Counted from the stretch's first letter, positions 16,946-26,533 are shown. The stretch: 64,000 nucleotides of DNA from Vibrio porteresiae DSM 19223 (GCF_024347055.1 NZ_AP024896.1:1054001-1118000); one strand, 5' to 3'. The notes: generated from the sequence alone by a model not told the origin. Numbers and translations are program-made.

Positions 16946-18256
16946 CTAATCGTCGCTACTCACCGATTCTGCTTTTTCAGGACCTTTAATCGGCAAACGA
17001 ATGGTAAATGTTGTGCCCACGCCTACTTCACTTTGCACATCGATAGAGCCGTGATGGGCATTAATAATCCCATAAGAGACAGAAAGCCCTAGGCCAGTAC
17101 CTGAACCCACGGGTTTAGTGGTAAAGAAAGGTTCAAAGATTCGGTTGATTTTGTCTTGTGGTATACCGCAGCCCGTATCACGAATCGCCACTTCTGCCCA
17201 ATCGTCATCTACTTGCTTAATCGCGATGTAGATTTTTCCCTCACCATCAATCGCTTGGCTCGCATTCACCAAAATATTCAGGAACACTTGGTTAAGCTGC
17301 ATGGGTTGGCAGAAAATCTCTGGCAAATCGTAGTCATAGTCTTTAACCACTTCGATGCTGTATTTGATCTCGTTGTTGATGATCTTCAGCGTCGATTCCA
17401 TACCGTTGATGAGGTTACCGTTACTCCATTCCGAGTTATCAACATGGGAAAACTCTTTGAGGTTTTTCACGATCGCTACAACCCGTGACGCTCCTTCAAG
17501 TGACTCTTTGATCAGGTCATCCACATCATCAATAATGAAATCCAATTGATACTTAGATTTGGCGGCTTTAACGCGTTTGGACACGTCTTCATCTTGGCAT
17601 TGACTTAGAATGGTTTGCGTCTCTTCAAAGTAGCCAGTTATCTTTTCGAAGTAATCTTTCAGCGTTTGCACGTTAGAAGTGATAAACCCAATCGGGTTAT
17701 TGATTTCATGGGCAATACCCGCAGAAAGCTGCCCTATCGACGCCAATTTTTCCGATTGCAACAACTGCACTTGCGCATCTTTTAACTGTTTCAATGCGTC
17801 ATTTAAGGTTTTGTTGTTTGTCTCCAACAGCGTTGACATCGACTTGAGTTCTTTTTGCTGCGACGCCTGCGCGGTCACGTCATAGACGCACACGCACACG
17901 TGTTCCAGCGAACCGTCATCGCTATGAATCGGGATCACTTCGACATCTTGGTACATGTCCTCTTCTTGACCAGAGACAGGACGCGAACTCTTAAACGGCA
18001 AAAAGTGAGGCTGCTGCTCCCATGAAGAGAAGCTCGACGACTCAATGACAAATGCTGTATCTATCTTACGCTTTAAAAAATGGGCGGAATCAGGAAACAG
18101 ATCCAAGATGCTTTTACCAACGAAATTGTCACAATCCACTTTTGCGCGAGTTTGAAAATATTCATTCGCCGTCATGATCTTGTAATCACGCCTTACAATA
18201 CACAACGCAAAAGAGAGTTGGTTTAACAAATCGGACAACATCAGTTTCGCTTTCAT
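16946..18256 (-). CDS. Cytoplasmic PAS-type sensor histidine kinase
   Basis: A 436-residue kinase without membrane helices. The N-terminal ~130 residues look like a PAS domain (LSFALCIVRRDYKIMTANEYF ... VCVCVYDVTAQ, shown only as end points), followed by a coiled coil. The H-box is EKLASIGQLSAGIAHEINNP, and the ATPase domain has N box NILVNASQAI, G1 IRDTGCGIP and G2 GSGTGLGLSVSYG. Within the operon it sits between CheC and the EAL regulator and is the obvious phosphodonor for the four receiver domains encoded around it. Confidence 0.93.
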   Translation of the reverse strand: MKAKLMLSDLLNQLSFALCIVRRDYKIMTANEYFQTRAKVDCDNFVGKSILDLFPDSAHFLKRKIDTAFVIESSSFSSWEQQPHFLPFKSSRPVSGQEEDMYQDVEVIPIHSDDGSLEHVCVCVYDVTAQASQQKELKSMSTLLETNNKTLNDALKQLKDAQVQLLQSEKLASIGQLSAGIAHEINNPIGFITSNVQTLKDYFEKITGYFEETQTILSQCQDEDVSKRVKAAKSKYQLDFIIDDVDDLIKESLEGASRVVAIVKNLKEFSHVDNSEWSNGNLINGMESTLKIINNEIKYSIEVVKDYDYDLPEIFCQPMQLNQVFLNILVNASQAIDGEGKIYIAIKQVDDDWAEVAIRDTGCGIPQDKINRIFEPFFTTKPVGSGTGLGLSVSYGIINAHHGSIDVQSEVGVGTTFTIRLPIKGPEKAESVSSDD

Positions 18257-18273
18257 ATCGCTCCCTAGGCTGA

Positions 18274-18855
18274 TTACAGCAATTCATCTAGCTGGACGAG
18301 CACTTGGTCAAGTCCGTTGTTGGCGAAGAAAATAATCGTTTTGGTTTCAAACTCGGCGGCTTCAATGATAAAAGCCACTTCCATCAAAATGGAGGTCTTC
18401 CACTCCGACAATGGACGAGCTTGCAGCGAGGGACGAAACAACACCGGCGGCTGAATTTTGATGTTGAGTTCAATTTGCTGACACAAACCTTTAAGGCTTG
18501 CACCACTCAAAATGTTAGAGATATCGAGTAAGCAATCATCAATAAACACCGTCGATAGCTCACTCACTTCGTCATGGGTCATATCTGAAGCGATCTGATT
18601 GCACCCTTTTTTCGATAACAGGGTCACCAGTTCACCAGACATGCCACCGTAAAACGATTGACGGGTGAAGTAGAAATCTGACTCGAGATGTTCAAGCTTA
18701 TCGAGCTCTTCTTTAGAGGCGATTTTGATGTCCGGCACAGTTAAGGTCACATGCAGATCAAGTAGCCTTGCAAGTTTATCTGCAGCTTGCCCCATGGAGA
18801 TGTTGAGCAGCTCTTTTAGGGTATCTTGATAGTCCGCATTTAATTCAAGCATCAT
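18274..18855 (-). CDS. CheC-like CheY-P phosphatase
   Basis: A 193-residue protein of the CheC/CheX/FliY phosphatase family. The two family segments are present: KELLNISMGQAADKLARLL near residue 14 and a second repeat DDCLLDISNILSGASLKGL near 107, each with the acidic residue and Asn used for dephosphorylation. Its start overlaps the stop of the CheY gene by four bases, implying coupled translation and action on that CheY or on the operon's other receivers. Confidence 0.82.
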   Translation of the reverse strand: MMLELNADYQDTLKELLNISMGQAADKLARLLDLHVTLTVPDIKIASKEELDKLEHLESDFYFTRQSFYGGMSGELVTLLSKKGCNQIASDMTHDEVSELSTVFIDDCLLDISNILSGASLKGLCQQIELNIKIQPPVLFRPSLQARPLSEWKTSILMEVAFIIEAAEFETKTIIFFANNGLDQVLVQLDELL

Positions 18856-19217
18856 AGTAAGCCCACCTCATGAAGTACTGTTTTTAATAAGTTGGTATCG
18901 AGTGGCTTTTTAAGGAATTTCACCGCACCCAGTTCATTTACCATGCGTTGCGATTCAGGTTGGATATCTGCACTGATCACAAAGACAAAATTGCGCGCAT
19001 TTTCCTCTTTTAAAACAGAAAGAACTTCAAACCCATCCATCACTGGCATGGTTAAGTCCAAAAACATCACATCGGCCTGTCCAGCATGGTAACGCTCAAT
19101 CGCTTCTTGGCCATTCGTTGCTTCAAACAACTCAATGTCCCAATCTTCGGGCAGTGCTCGCATCACAGCCTTTCGAGAGAGTTTTGAGTCGTCGCAGACG
19201 GTTACCGTTATTGCCAT
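18852..19217 (-). CDS. Single-domain CheY-like response regulator
   Basis: A 121-residue stand-alone receiver. Acidic pocket CDDSKLSRK, phospho-acceptor in MFLDLTMPVMDG and the lysine in FLKKPLD are all present. It lies between an HDOD regulator and the CheC-like phosphatase, so it may be a phosphate sink or diffusible output of the operon kinase rather than the flagellar CheY. Confidence 0.92.
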   Translation of the reverse strand: MAITVTVCDDSKLSRKAVMRALPEDWDIELFEATNGQEAIERYHAGQADVMFLDLTMPVMDGFEVLSVLKEENARNFVFVISADIQPESQRMVNELGAVKFLKKPLDTNLLKTVLHEVGLL

Positions 19218-19242
19218 GCAGATCTCCTTGCAAATTGCTCAG

Positions 19243-20376
19243 CTAATTCAAAGTTAAGACTTCTTTAACGGAGTCGTTATATTGTTTTGGTATCGACTCT
19301 AAGAATTTTTTAAACTCTTCATCTCCACCTGCTTTAGCAATGTGCATAGCCAGAGCAAGGGACACACTATTTGTTACTTCGTTCTGGTTAAGATTAGTAA
19401 AAGAAAAGCTGATATTTAAAATGCTATCGGTGATTTTTTTCGAATATCCCCAAAGTGTTAAAACATAGACAGTGATAAGAATCACATCATCGTGCGACTC
19501 ACACAGGTTGTGCTGACCAAAACAGAGCCCATTACCAGCGCCCGCTTCACTCAAAGTCAACGCACCGATAGAGATAAGCAGCGCCATGATAAAAGCGGAC
19601 TCTTGTTCTTCCGAATCAAGGCCAGCTCTCTTCGCTAATGACTTAGCACTTTTAGCAATGGTCATAAACTCTTCCACCACATGGTCATGCTGCTTGACCC
19701 CAATGTTGGTAAAGCTTTTATGTCCAAGCATACACACCGCAACTGCTTCAACAATAATGCTGCCAAGGCGGCTTATCGCCACTTCGAGAAAGACGGTCGA
19801 GGTTTGGAAACCAAGATAGGCAGAATTAGCGAGTTGAATCACGCGCGCCGCTAATGCAGGCTCTTCACGCACCACATCGGCAAGCGATTTTAAATCGGCA
19901 TCTTTGTTGCGCGCGATCGCTTGAATCTTTTTCACGACTTTCGGTAGCACAGGAATGTGCTCACAGGTATCACTGATTTTGGCTAAACAATCGGTACTAA
20001 ACGGCGCTAAGTGCAGACGCTCTGCGCTGTCCAAAATCGCCGAAAAATCGCCTTCGGTAAACGGTTTAGGCAAAATAAAGTGGGCATAGTTACTGATGGT
20101 ATCGGGTACGTCTTGATTGGTGTTACCCGTGATCAAACAACGAATCGCGTAGGGATAACGTTGTCTTACCTGCTCTAATAGCTTATCGCCATTGAGTCTT
20201 GGCATTAGTAGATCTGAGATGATCAGCGATGGTTCGGTAGAGAGATTTTCTTCCCACTTTAAAGGGTCATCTACCAATGTCATGGTCCATTCAGGACGAA
20301 TCCGACGAAACATCCTTGCGGTTGCCTTTAGCATGAGCTGATCATCATCAACATATATGACATGCAATTTCGTCAT
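19243..20376 (-). CDS. Response regulator with HDOD output domain
   Basis: A 377-residue protein. The start at 20376 is preferred because GGGAG precedes the ATG by the usual distance. The receiver domain (VIYVDDDQLML, LIISDLLMPRLNG, ILPKPF) covers ~1-120. An HDOD domain follows, with IPVLPKVVKKIQ, EEPALAARVIQLANSAYLG and ISRLGSIIVEAVA. HDOD proteins act as signalling scaffolds without hydrolase activity. This is the first gene of the leftward six-gene operon. Confidence 0.9.
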   Translation of the reverse strand: MTKLHVIYVDDDQLMLKATARMFRRIRPEWTMTLVDDPLKWEENLSTEPSLIISDLLMPRLNGDKLLEQVRQRYPYAIRCLITGNTNQDVPDTISNYAHFILPKPFTEGDFSAILDSAERLHLAPFSTDCLAKISDTCEHIPVLPKVVKKIQAIARNKDADLKSLADVVREEPALAARVIQLANSAYLGFQTSTVFLEVAISRLGSIIVEAVAVCMLGHKSFTNIGVKQHDHVVEEFMTIAKSAKSLAKRAGLDSEEQESAFIMALLISIGALTLSEAGAGNGLCFGQHNLCESHDDVILITVYVLTLWGYSKKITDSILNISFSFTNLNQNEVTNSVSLALAMHIAKAGGDEEFKKFLESIPKQYNDSVKEVLTLN

Positions 20377-20789
20377 GCTCGCGCTCCCAGTGTCTTTCCA
20401 CAAATTGAGAATGAATCGAACCTCTATGATTTTGTAATTACACAAAATGTCGATTCTCTATTACCAATAAGCATAGTCGCTTTTTGGCCGTGCAAAGGGT
20501 TTGATGTGGTTTAATTGACTTAGATCGCTTACTTTTTACAACAGATAAAACAATTATTTTTCAATACGTTATTAACTCCATAATCCTTAAGAGTTGCACT
20601 ATTGACGCAACCACTCAGTTTTTATACCAACATTTGTGATTGTGCTCACATCACGATATTGCATGCTATTCACCATTCGAATTCGAACAAAAAGCCAGCA
20701 GTGGTAATTGATTGATTCAATGAATTTATTGATGTTAGTTCAGCCAACGACAGCACGTTTAAAAGGGCGTTCAACACACCTTAGATATG
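20377..20789. other. Intergenic region before the signalling operon
   Basis: About 410 bases with no plausible gene on either strand. It must hold the leftward promoter of the HDOD-first operon, but no promoter box stands out clearly. Confidence 0.5.
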
Positions 20790-20812
20790 AAAAAAGGCAG
20801 CTTAGCTGCCTT
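20790..20812 (-). terminator. Terminator of abgA
   Basis: On the minus strand AAGGCAGC, loop TAA, GCTGCCTT and a T run form a standard intrinsic terminator 45 bases beyond the abgA stop. Confidence 0.85.
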
Positions 20813-20856
20813 AATAGGAATGAGACTCTCGCCTCTATTTCGCGTCACTTTAGTGT

Positions 20857-22176
20857 TTAACGCTGCTCAGTAAACTCATTACCGTTGAGTGCCAATGTGG
20901 CCAAAAGGCGCACGGCATTAGTCATCACGTTTTCGTTAAAATCGAACTTATCGTTGTGGTGACCAGCGGCGAGTTCAGTACCAAAGATCATATAAGTAGC
21001 TAGGCCGCCATGCTGCTTTACTCGCTCCATAAAGTACGTCGCATCTTCTGAGCCAGCAGCGCCACCTAAACCGGAATGAACTTGTTTAAAGCAGCCTAAC
21101 TGCTGCGCTTTAACACAGATAAACTCAACCCACTCTGGTGACGGCACACTCTGTTTCGCCGCACCAACCACATCAAGGTGGTATTCCACTTCGTACATGG
21201 CTGCCGCTCCCGCGACAATCGCTTGGCTACGACGGAACATAAAATCATTGATCTCGTTATTTTCCCCGCGGCACTCCACCTCAAGATGAGCATGCTGAGC
21301 GATAACGTTACGACCCGTACCTGCTTTGATCACCCCAACATTGATGCGTGATGCACCGCCACTGTGGCGACTGATGCCATGCAGGCCTAATGTGGCCTGC
21401 GCTGCGGCCAAAATCGCACTTTTCCCCTCTTCTGGATTACCACCAGCATGAGAAGGTCGACCATGAAATTCCACATTGAATTTGGTGGTCGCAAGGAAGT
21501 TTTCACTGCCGCACACCACTTCACCGGCTGGAACGCCAGTGCCAATATGAATCGCAGCAAAGAGATCCACATCGTCGACTACGCCAGCATCAGCCATTGA
21601 ACGAGCGCCGCGAGTGCCCTCTTCTGCGGGTTGGAAAATCAGCTTCACTTTACCAATAAGCTGGTCACGGTTTTGCATTAAATAATGCGCTAAACCAAGA
21701 CCGATCGAAGTGTGTCCATCATGACCACAAGCGTGGGTCATATTAGTGTTGATCGACTCGAAACCACACTCAGCAGGAGCATGCCCACAGGCGTGCGATT
21801 CTTGCAGATCAAGCGCATCCATATCGACGCGAACCCCGACTGTCGGTCCAGGTTTTCCAGAATCTAGAGTGGCAACAATGCCAGTAAAACCGCCGGAAAA
21901 ATGGGGCATCCATTTAGCAATAGCGCCTTGTTCCAATGCGCGCTGCTCTTGTGCGGCTAGAACGTCTGCATTCGGCACACCCATTCGCGATTCTTCTTTA
22001 ATTACATCACGTCCAAGTGCCAATTCATAACCCAGTTTATCGAGTTTATCAGCCACTAATGTAGAGGTGCGAAATTCGACCCAGCCTGATTCGGCGTGCT
22101 TGTGTAGATCACGCCGCCATTCAATCATCTGGTCGTTGAGTTGGGCTATTTGGGCTTCATTCAGTGGTGTAGACAT
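20857..22176 (-). CDS. abgA: p-Aminobenzoyl-glutamate hydrolase subunit A-like M20 peptidase
   Basis: A 439-residue metallohydrolase. The start at 22176 is chosen over a TTG four codons upstream because GGAGA precedes it. It tracks E. coli AbgA along its length: RRDLHKHAESGWVEFRT, GGFTGIVATLD, VRVDMDALDL, MTHACGHDGHTSIGLG, LIFQPAEEGTRGARSM and AGHHNDKFDF. These contain the M20 metal-binding His/Asp/Glu residues. AbgA with AbgB cleaves the folate breakdown product p-aminobenzoyl-glutamate. No abgB gene is present here, so it may act alone or with a distant partner. Confidence 0.9.
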   Translation of the reverse strand: MSTPLNEAQIAQLNDQMIEWRRDLHKHAESGWVEFRTSTLVADKLDKLGYELALGRDVIKEESRMGVPNADVLAAQEQRALEQGAIAKWMPHFSGGFTGIVATLDSGKPGPTVGVRVDMDALDLQESHACGHAPAECGFESINTNMTHACGHDGHTSIGLGLAHYLMQNRDQLIGKVKLIFQPAEEGTRGARSMADAGVVDDVDLFAAIHIGTGVPAGEVVCGSENFLATTKFNVEFHGRPSHAGGNPEEGKSAILAAAQATLGLHGISRHSGGASRINVGVIKAGTGRNVIAQHAHLEVECRGENNEINDFMFRRSQAIVAGAAAMYEVEYHLDVVGAAKQSVPSPEWVEFICVKAQQLGCFKQVHSGLGGAAGSEDATYFMERVKQHGGLATYMIFGTELAAGHHNDKFDFNENVMTNAVRLLATLALNGNEFTEQR

Positions 22177-22389
22177 ACTATTCTCCAATTTTTTGAACGC
22201 TTTGGTGCAAAGCGTGACCCGATCTCCTCATTGATCGCTGTTATATCGTTCATGCTTACCATTATGGATATTCGATAAGCTAAACCTATGTCGGGTCACT
22301 ATTTTGTTAGTCAGATCGCGATACACGCGTCTGTATTAAAATGCTTCCTATCAATGTGTTATGTCATTTTGTGGGTAGGCCACTCAGAG

Positions 22390-23925
22390 TTACATCATTG
22401 GGTAAATACCAGGGCCAATCGGCAAGCCGAGCGTGAAGAAAATCACGAGTAGCACTAACCATGATCCCAAAAACGCCAATGAGTAAGGCAACAACAACGC
22501 TATCATGGTGCCCATGCCGGCCTTCTTGTCGTACTCCTTCATCATCGATAAAATCACCACAAAATAGGGACTTAGTGGAGTAATGATGTTAGTAGACGAA
22601 TCTGCCACACGGTACGCGACTTGGATAAAGGCGGGATGGTAACCAAGCTGCATAAACATTGGCACAAACACCGGGGCTTCTAATGCCCATTTAGCCGAGC
22701 CGCTAGGAATCAAGAAATTAAGCAATGCTGTAAATACGCAATAGCCTAAGATCACCGCTACCCCATCAAAATGAATATCACGTAAGAGATCTGCGCCATT
22801 GACTGCAATCCACGTGCCTAAATGGCTCCAGTTGAAGTAAGCGATAAACTGCGAACAGAAGAAAATCAGCACGATGTAGCTCGACATATCCGCTATTGCT
22901 TCAGACATGTACTTGGTCAAATCTTTACTGTTTTTAATTAGCCCCAAGGTCACCCCATAGGCAGTGCCTACAGCGACGAAGAAGAACAAAATGATGGGAA
23001 TAATGCCGGATAAGAAAGGCGATGGAATCAGCCCACCTTGTGCATTTTGCAGTGGTGAATTTGGCCACAGGACAAAAGTGACAATCGCCGCAAGATACAC
23101 AATAGCCGTAATACCGGCGTTACGCAGTGCACGACTCTCTAGCGCTGGCTCATGGTGAGTCATGGATTTGGTTTTGCCTTCGTATTTACCAAGGCGTGGC
23201 TCAACCACTTTTTCCGTAATCAGCACACCAACCGCAGTCAGCACAAACACGGATACGATATTGAAATACCAGTTATCGACTGGGGTGACATGCATGTTTG
23301 TCGAAACCGCTTTGGCCGCTTCAGTAGTAATACCAGAGAGCAACGCATCGGTTCCTGCAATCACTAAGTTGGCCGTAAAGCCTGCCCCTGCACTGGCAAA
23401 GCCAGCCATCAAACCGGCAATCGGATTACGCCCTACCGACATAAAGACCAGAGCAGCCAATGGAGGAAGCACCACCATGGAAGCATCCGAAGCGATGTTC
23501 ATCATGATCCCAGCAAACACAACGGCTGTGGTAATAAGAGGCTTAGGCGCATTTAAAATGGTGCGTTTGACGACGCTTTCCAAAAGACCAACACGCTCAG
23601 CTAACCCAACACCAATCAGCATTGAGAGCACGAGGCCCAACGGCGCAAAACCGGTAAAGTTTTTCAGCATATTGGTGAAGATAAACACTATCCCTTCGCG
23701 AGAAAGCAAGCTACGAATCGGCAGCTCTTTACCTGTGGCAGGGTGAATCACCGATGCACCTTGTGCGGCAGCAATGACGGACGCCACAATCACCACGATG
23801 GCGAGAACAAAAAACAGCACAATCGGCTCAGGAAGTTTGTTCCCAACCGCTTCAATTTTACTAAATAGACGTACTGAGAGTGTCGGCCGCGCAGGCGTCT
23901 CCACTCGTGTAGGTGACGGCATCAT
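22390..23925 (-). CDS. abgT: AbgT family transporter (p-aminobenzoyl-glutamate)
   Basis: A 511-residue inner-membrane transporter with roughly nine to eleven helices. The start at 23925 has AAAGGA upstream and fits E. coli AbgT (508 residues). Shared features are VGNKLPEPIVLFF, NFTGFAPLGLVL, GVGLAERVGLLES, GAGFTANLVIAGTDALLSGI, VDNWYFN, IPSGSAKWALEAPVFVPMF and the end LGLPIGPGIYPMM. It imports p-aminobenzoyl-glutamate, though family members also export sulfonamides. It is transcribed leftward ahead of abgA, with a gap of about 210 bases that may hold a second promoter. Confidence 0.93.
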   Translation of the reverse strand: MMPSPTRVETPARPTLSVRLFSKIEAVGNKLPEPIVLFFVLAIVVIVASVIAAAQGASVIHPATGKELPIRSLLSREGIVFIFTNMLKNFTGFAPLGLVLSMLIGVGLAERVGLLESVVKRTILNAPKPLITTAVVFAGIMMNIASDASMVVLPPLAALVFMSVGRNPIAGLMAGFASAGAGFTANLVIAGTDALLSGITTEAAKAVSTNMHVTPVDNWYFNIVSVFVLTAVGVLITEKVVEPRLGKYEGKTKSMTHHEPALESRALRNAGITAIVYLAAIVTFVLWPNSPLQNAQGGLIPSPFLSGIIPIILFFFVAVGTAYGVTLGLIKNSKDLTKYMSEAIADMSSYIVLIFFCSQFIAYFNWSHLGTWIAVNGADLLRDIHFDGVAVILGYCVFTALLNFLIPSGSAKWALEAPVFVPMFMQLGYHPAFIQVAYRVADSSTNIITPLSPYFVVILSMMKEYDKKAGMGTMIALLLPYSLAFLGSWLVLLVIFFTLGLPIGPGIYPMM

Positions 23926-24054
23926 GATCGAAAATCCTTTTTCAATGTAATCCTCCCCAACCATTCATCAATAAAAAAGATGAATTGATTGGACGCTTTC
24001 CAGTAATCTATGAGCAGGCGTTCGCTTGCACAAGATAACCAATGTTTTCGGGGA

Positions 24055-24069
24055 ATAACCAACAGTTAT
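24055..24069. promoter_or_regulatory. Candidate LysR-type box between abgT and abgR
   Basis: ATAACCAACAGTTAT is a palindrome with five-base arms and the T-N11-A-like shape of LysR targets. A related ATAACCAATG stands 20 bases upstream. It lies in the divergent abgT-abgR spacer. Confidence 0.5.
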
Positions 24070-24139
24070 CATTTAGCTCTGATTAGTACCCACATCCTGT
24101 AGGGATTTAACAACGCCACGGAAAAACAATAGGGAAATT

Positions 24140-25075
24140 ATGTCTTTAAAACTCAATCAATTACGCGCTTTTGCAGAGATTGCAGAGTGCGGAAGTATTC
24201 ATGCAGCCAGCCGCGCATTAGGGTTATCCCAACCGGCGGTCACTAAAGCGTTACGCGATTTAGAAGAGTCATTAGGAAACCAAGTGGTGATTCGCGGTAA
24301 CCAAGGCATCACCTTGACCAAAGCGGGAGAGCATCTCCTGTCACACACCAATTTGATTCTTAGAGAACTGCTGCTGGCAGAAGAGTCGGTCAAGCAGTGC
24401 TTAGGCAATGAAGTGGGCTCAGTAAACATCGGCTTAGGTGCAAGTATCGCCTGTGAACTGATGCCAGAAGTGATCTGCAAATTTCGGCAACAGTACCCTA
24501 AGGTAAATGTCAAAATTCAAGAAGGACAGCTTGAGGCACACATTGATCAGCTGCGTCAGGGCAAGCTCGATTTTGTCATCAATACACTACAATCAAACCT
24601 TGAGTATCACGAGTTTACTAAACATAAATTGACCGAGATGCCGTTTAAAATCATCGCACGCAAGGGCCACCCCAAACTCAAGGCCAAAACCTTGGAAGAG
24701 CTGCAAGAGTGCGATTGGGTTATGCCGACCACCCGCAGCAGCTATCTCAATACGGTGTATGATATTTTGTCGCAAAATGGCCACGGTCTAAAACACGCCA
24801 TCACCTGTGAGTCCTACCTTTCAACGCTCGCGATCATCACTCGTACCGATTGCATTGGTTTAGTATCCCATGCCGCCATCAAGCACTATACCTATTCCAA
24901 CTTATTAGAAGAGATTGAACTGGAAACGCCTCTGCCGTGGGCGACCTATTATTTGCTGTGCCGAAAAGCCAGCCCACTGACCCCAATTGCCAACTACTTG
25001 GCTGAGCTGTTTCTCTATCAAGCACGTCCACTGTTTAAGGGCGTTAACCCTGAACTGCAAGAGAGATGTCGCTAG
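24140..25075 (+). CDS. abgR: LysR family regulator, AbgR-type
   Basis: A 311-residue LysR-type regulator. The N-terminal helix-turn-helix region contains LRAFAEIAECGSIHAASRAL and LSQPAVTKALRDLE; the remainder is a two-lobe effector domain. It is divergent from the abgT-abgA operon exactly as abgR is from abgABT in E. coli, and it probably activates that operon in response to p-aminobenzoyl-glutamate. Confidence 0.88.
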   Translation: MSLKLNQLRAFAEIAECGSIHAASRALGLSQPAVTKALRDLEESLGNQVVIRGNQGITLTKAGEHLLSHTNLILRELLLAEESVKQCLGNEVGSVNIGLGASIACELMPEVICKFRQQYPKVNVKIQEGQLEAHIDQLRQGKLDFVINTLQSNLEYHEFTKHKLTEMPFKIIARKGHPKLKAKTLEELQECDWVMPTTRSSYLNTVYDILSQNGHGLKHAITCESYLSTLAIITRTDCIGLVSHAAIKHYTYSNLLEEIELETPLPWATYYLLCRKASPLTPIANYLAELFLYQARPLFKGVNPELQERCR

Positions 25076-25218
25076 ATTAGTCAGCACTCGGTCAATACAC
25101 TGCCAAGTTTACGCGATCTTGGTCACATTCTGATCAAGATCAGCTTTCACTCTGCTATCACCCGTTACAATGCGCGCCTTGCTAAAAGTTTTAATCTCCG
25201 TAAAAGGTATTTAGTTTA

Positions 25219-25368
25219 ATGAACACAGAACAAGAACAGGCGTTTAACGAAGGCTATTTGGCTTTTGGCGCAGGCATGACCGACACTGCAAATCCATACA
25301 AAGCTACTCAATTGAGCCAAACTTGGCGCGATGGTTGGTTTCAAGCCCAAGAAGATTTTGCTAACTAA
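25219..25368 (+). CDS. Small RMF-like (ribosome modulation factor family) protein
   Basis: A 49-residue protein starting MNTEQEQAFNEGYLAFGAG with TANPY and a Trp-rich end QTWRDGWFQAQEDF. The pattern G-Y/F-x2-G-x-G, NPY, then W-x2-GW matches RMF/CrpP-family small proteins, in which RMF dimerises and silences 70S ribosomes in stationary phase. AAAGGT lies 13 bases before the ATG. It is acidic, unlike basic RMF, so direct ribosome binding is doubtful. It is too short for automatic tracks and stands alone. Confidence 0.7.
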   Translation: MNTEQEQAFNEGYLAFGAGMTDTANPYKATQLSQTWRDGWFQAQEDFAN

Positions 25369-25371
25369 CAT

Positions 25372-25440
25372 AGCGCTAGCCAAGATGTGACCAACACGGA
25401 TATTGCCAAGCCAATAGCCATCACATCTTGAGCCAGCGCT
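25372..25440. repeat. Long imperfect inverted repeat after the RMF-like gene
   Basis: AGCGCTAGCCAAGATGTGA (25372-25390) pairs with TCACATCTTGAGCCAGCGCT (25421-25440) apart from one mismatch and one bulged base; the 30-base loop can form a small ATTG/CAAT stem. There is no T tract, so it is not a normal terminator. The rest of 25441-25786 shows no gene. Confidence 0.6.
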
Positions 25441-25786
25441 TGCTTGCCTGCTTACTGCTGTTCTTGCAACAATAAGCGGCAAGTCCTCACCACTAAACCC
25501 GTTTGATTTTTTGATGGGAACATATTCGCCCCGTATCTATTCTTGGTTTTTCCGCGCCTTTCTTTACGCTTTCTGATCACCAAACGATAAATGTTCCACA
25601 TAAGCAATAGGTTAAACGCAAAGCGCCTGTTATTAATCGTGCGTGGAACACTCTTTGCTTGCCTACACCACTAGCGTTCAATTATCGGCATTATTTACGG
25701 TGCAAGGCCTAGGCACATTGATAACCGCGCTTTTGTCGTTAATAGATCGCAGGCAATGATTGATTATCAGGTCAGGAGGAACATTT

Positions 25787-26197
25787 ATGCTGGATTTACT
25801 TATCGACTCACTTCGCCAATACGCCCATGGCCGTCAGCAAGATGTGCGCAAAGGTTGCTATGATGCCCCCTACGCTGCCAAGCTCCTCACCACTTACGCG
25901 CAAAGCATGTTAAATGGTCTAGCTTTAATTGGGCAATGCCAATACAGCCAAGCCATTGAAGATGAGTGCCATATGCTCTATCGCCATTTAGGGCACGACC
26001 TAATACCGCTAATGCTTAGCCCCGCCACTCCAATGACTCAAGCTGTGACACCCTCTTCTCATATAACCGAACCCAAACCTGAACTCTCCGCACCCCAATC
26101 AATAATGACAACGAACATTCCACCATCTCACTTAGTGGCAGCCGCTGCACTGCATAAACTCAAGCAACCGAGTCGTAAAGCACGTCGCCCCAACTAA
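25787..26197 (+). CDS. Hypothetical protein
   Basis: A 136-residue protein; the start follows AGGAGG at 25774-25779. The N-terminal ~75 residues look folded and helical (LDLLIDSLRQYAHGRQQD, YAAKLLTTYAQSMLNGL). A Pro/Thr/Ser-rich linker follows, and then a basic tail KLKQPSRKARRPN. There is no signal peptide or membrane segment. No family is recognised, and it is flanked by long non-coding stretches. The clear ribosome-binding site is the main support for it being real. Confidence 0.55.
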   Translation: MLDLLIDSLRQYAHGRQQDVRKGCYDAPYAAKLLTTYAQSMLNGLALIGQCQYSQAIEDECHMLYRHLGHDLIPLMLSPATPMTQAVTPSSHITEPKPELSAPQSIMTTNIPPSHLVAAAALHKLKQPSRKARRPN

Positions 26198-26533
26198 ATT
26201 GCGCGTGTTCACCATGTTTATGCCTATGGTTTAGCGCTGTTTAATAAGTAAAATAAAGAAAATTTGTGTTGATTACCAAGTTGTTATCGTATGATGACAC
26301 GATAGTGTGCGCCAGAAGATGCCAACGATTTCTCAACGTCATACGTTTGGTATCTTACGCCATGAGCTTCTATGTTATTTCAGAGCGAATTGCGCCAAGT
26401 TGGAGATTCACCACCAATGGCCTACGCATCGCGATTAATTATCTTTGTTGCATAACAAAATGTGTGTATTGATGAAATATCAGCCATAAAGAATAACAAT
26501 TGACCTATGTTATTCTTTTCTGATACAAGTCAG

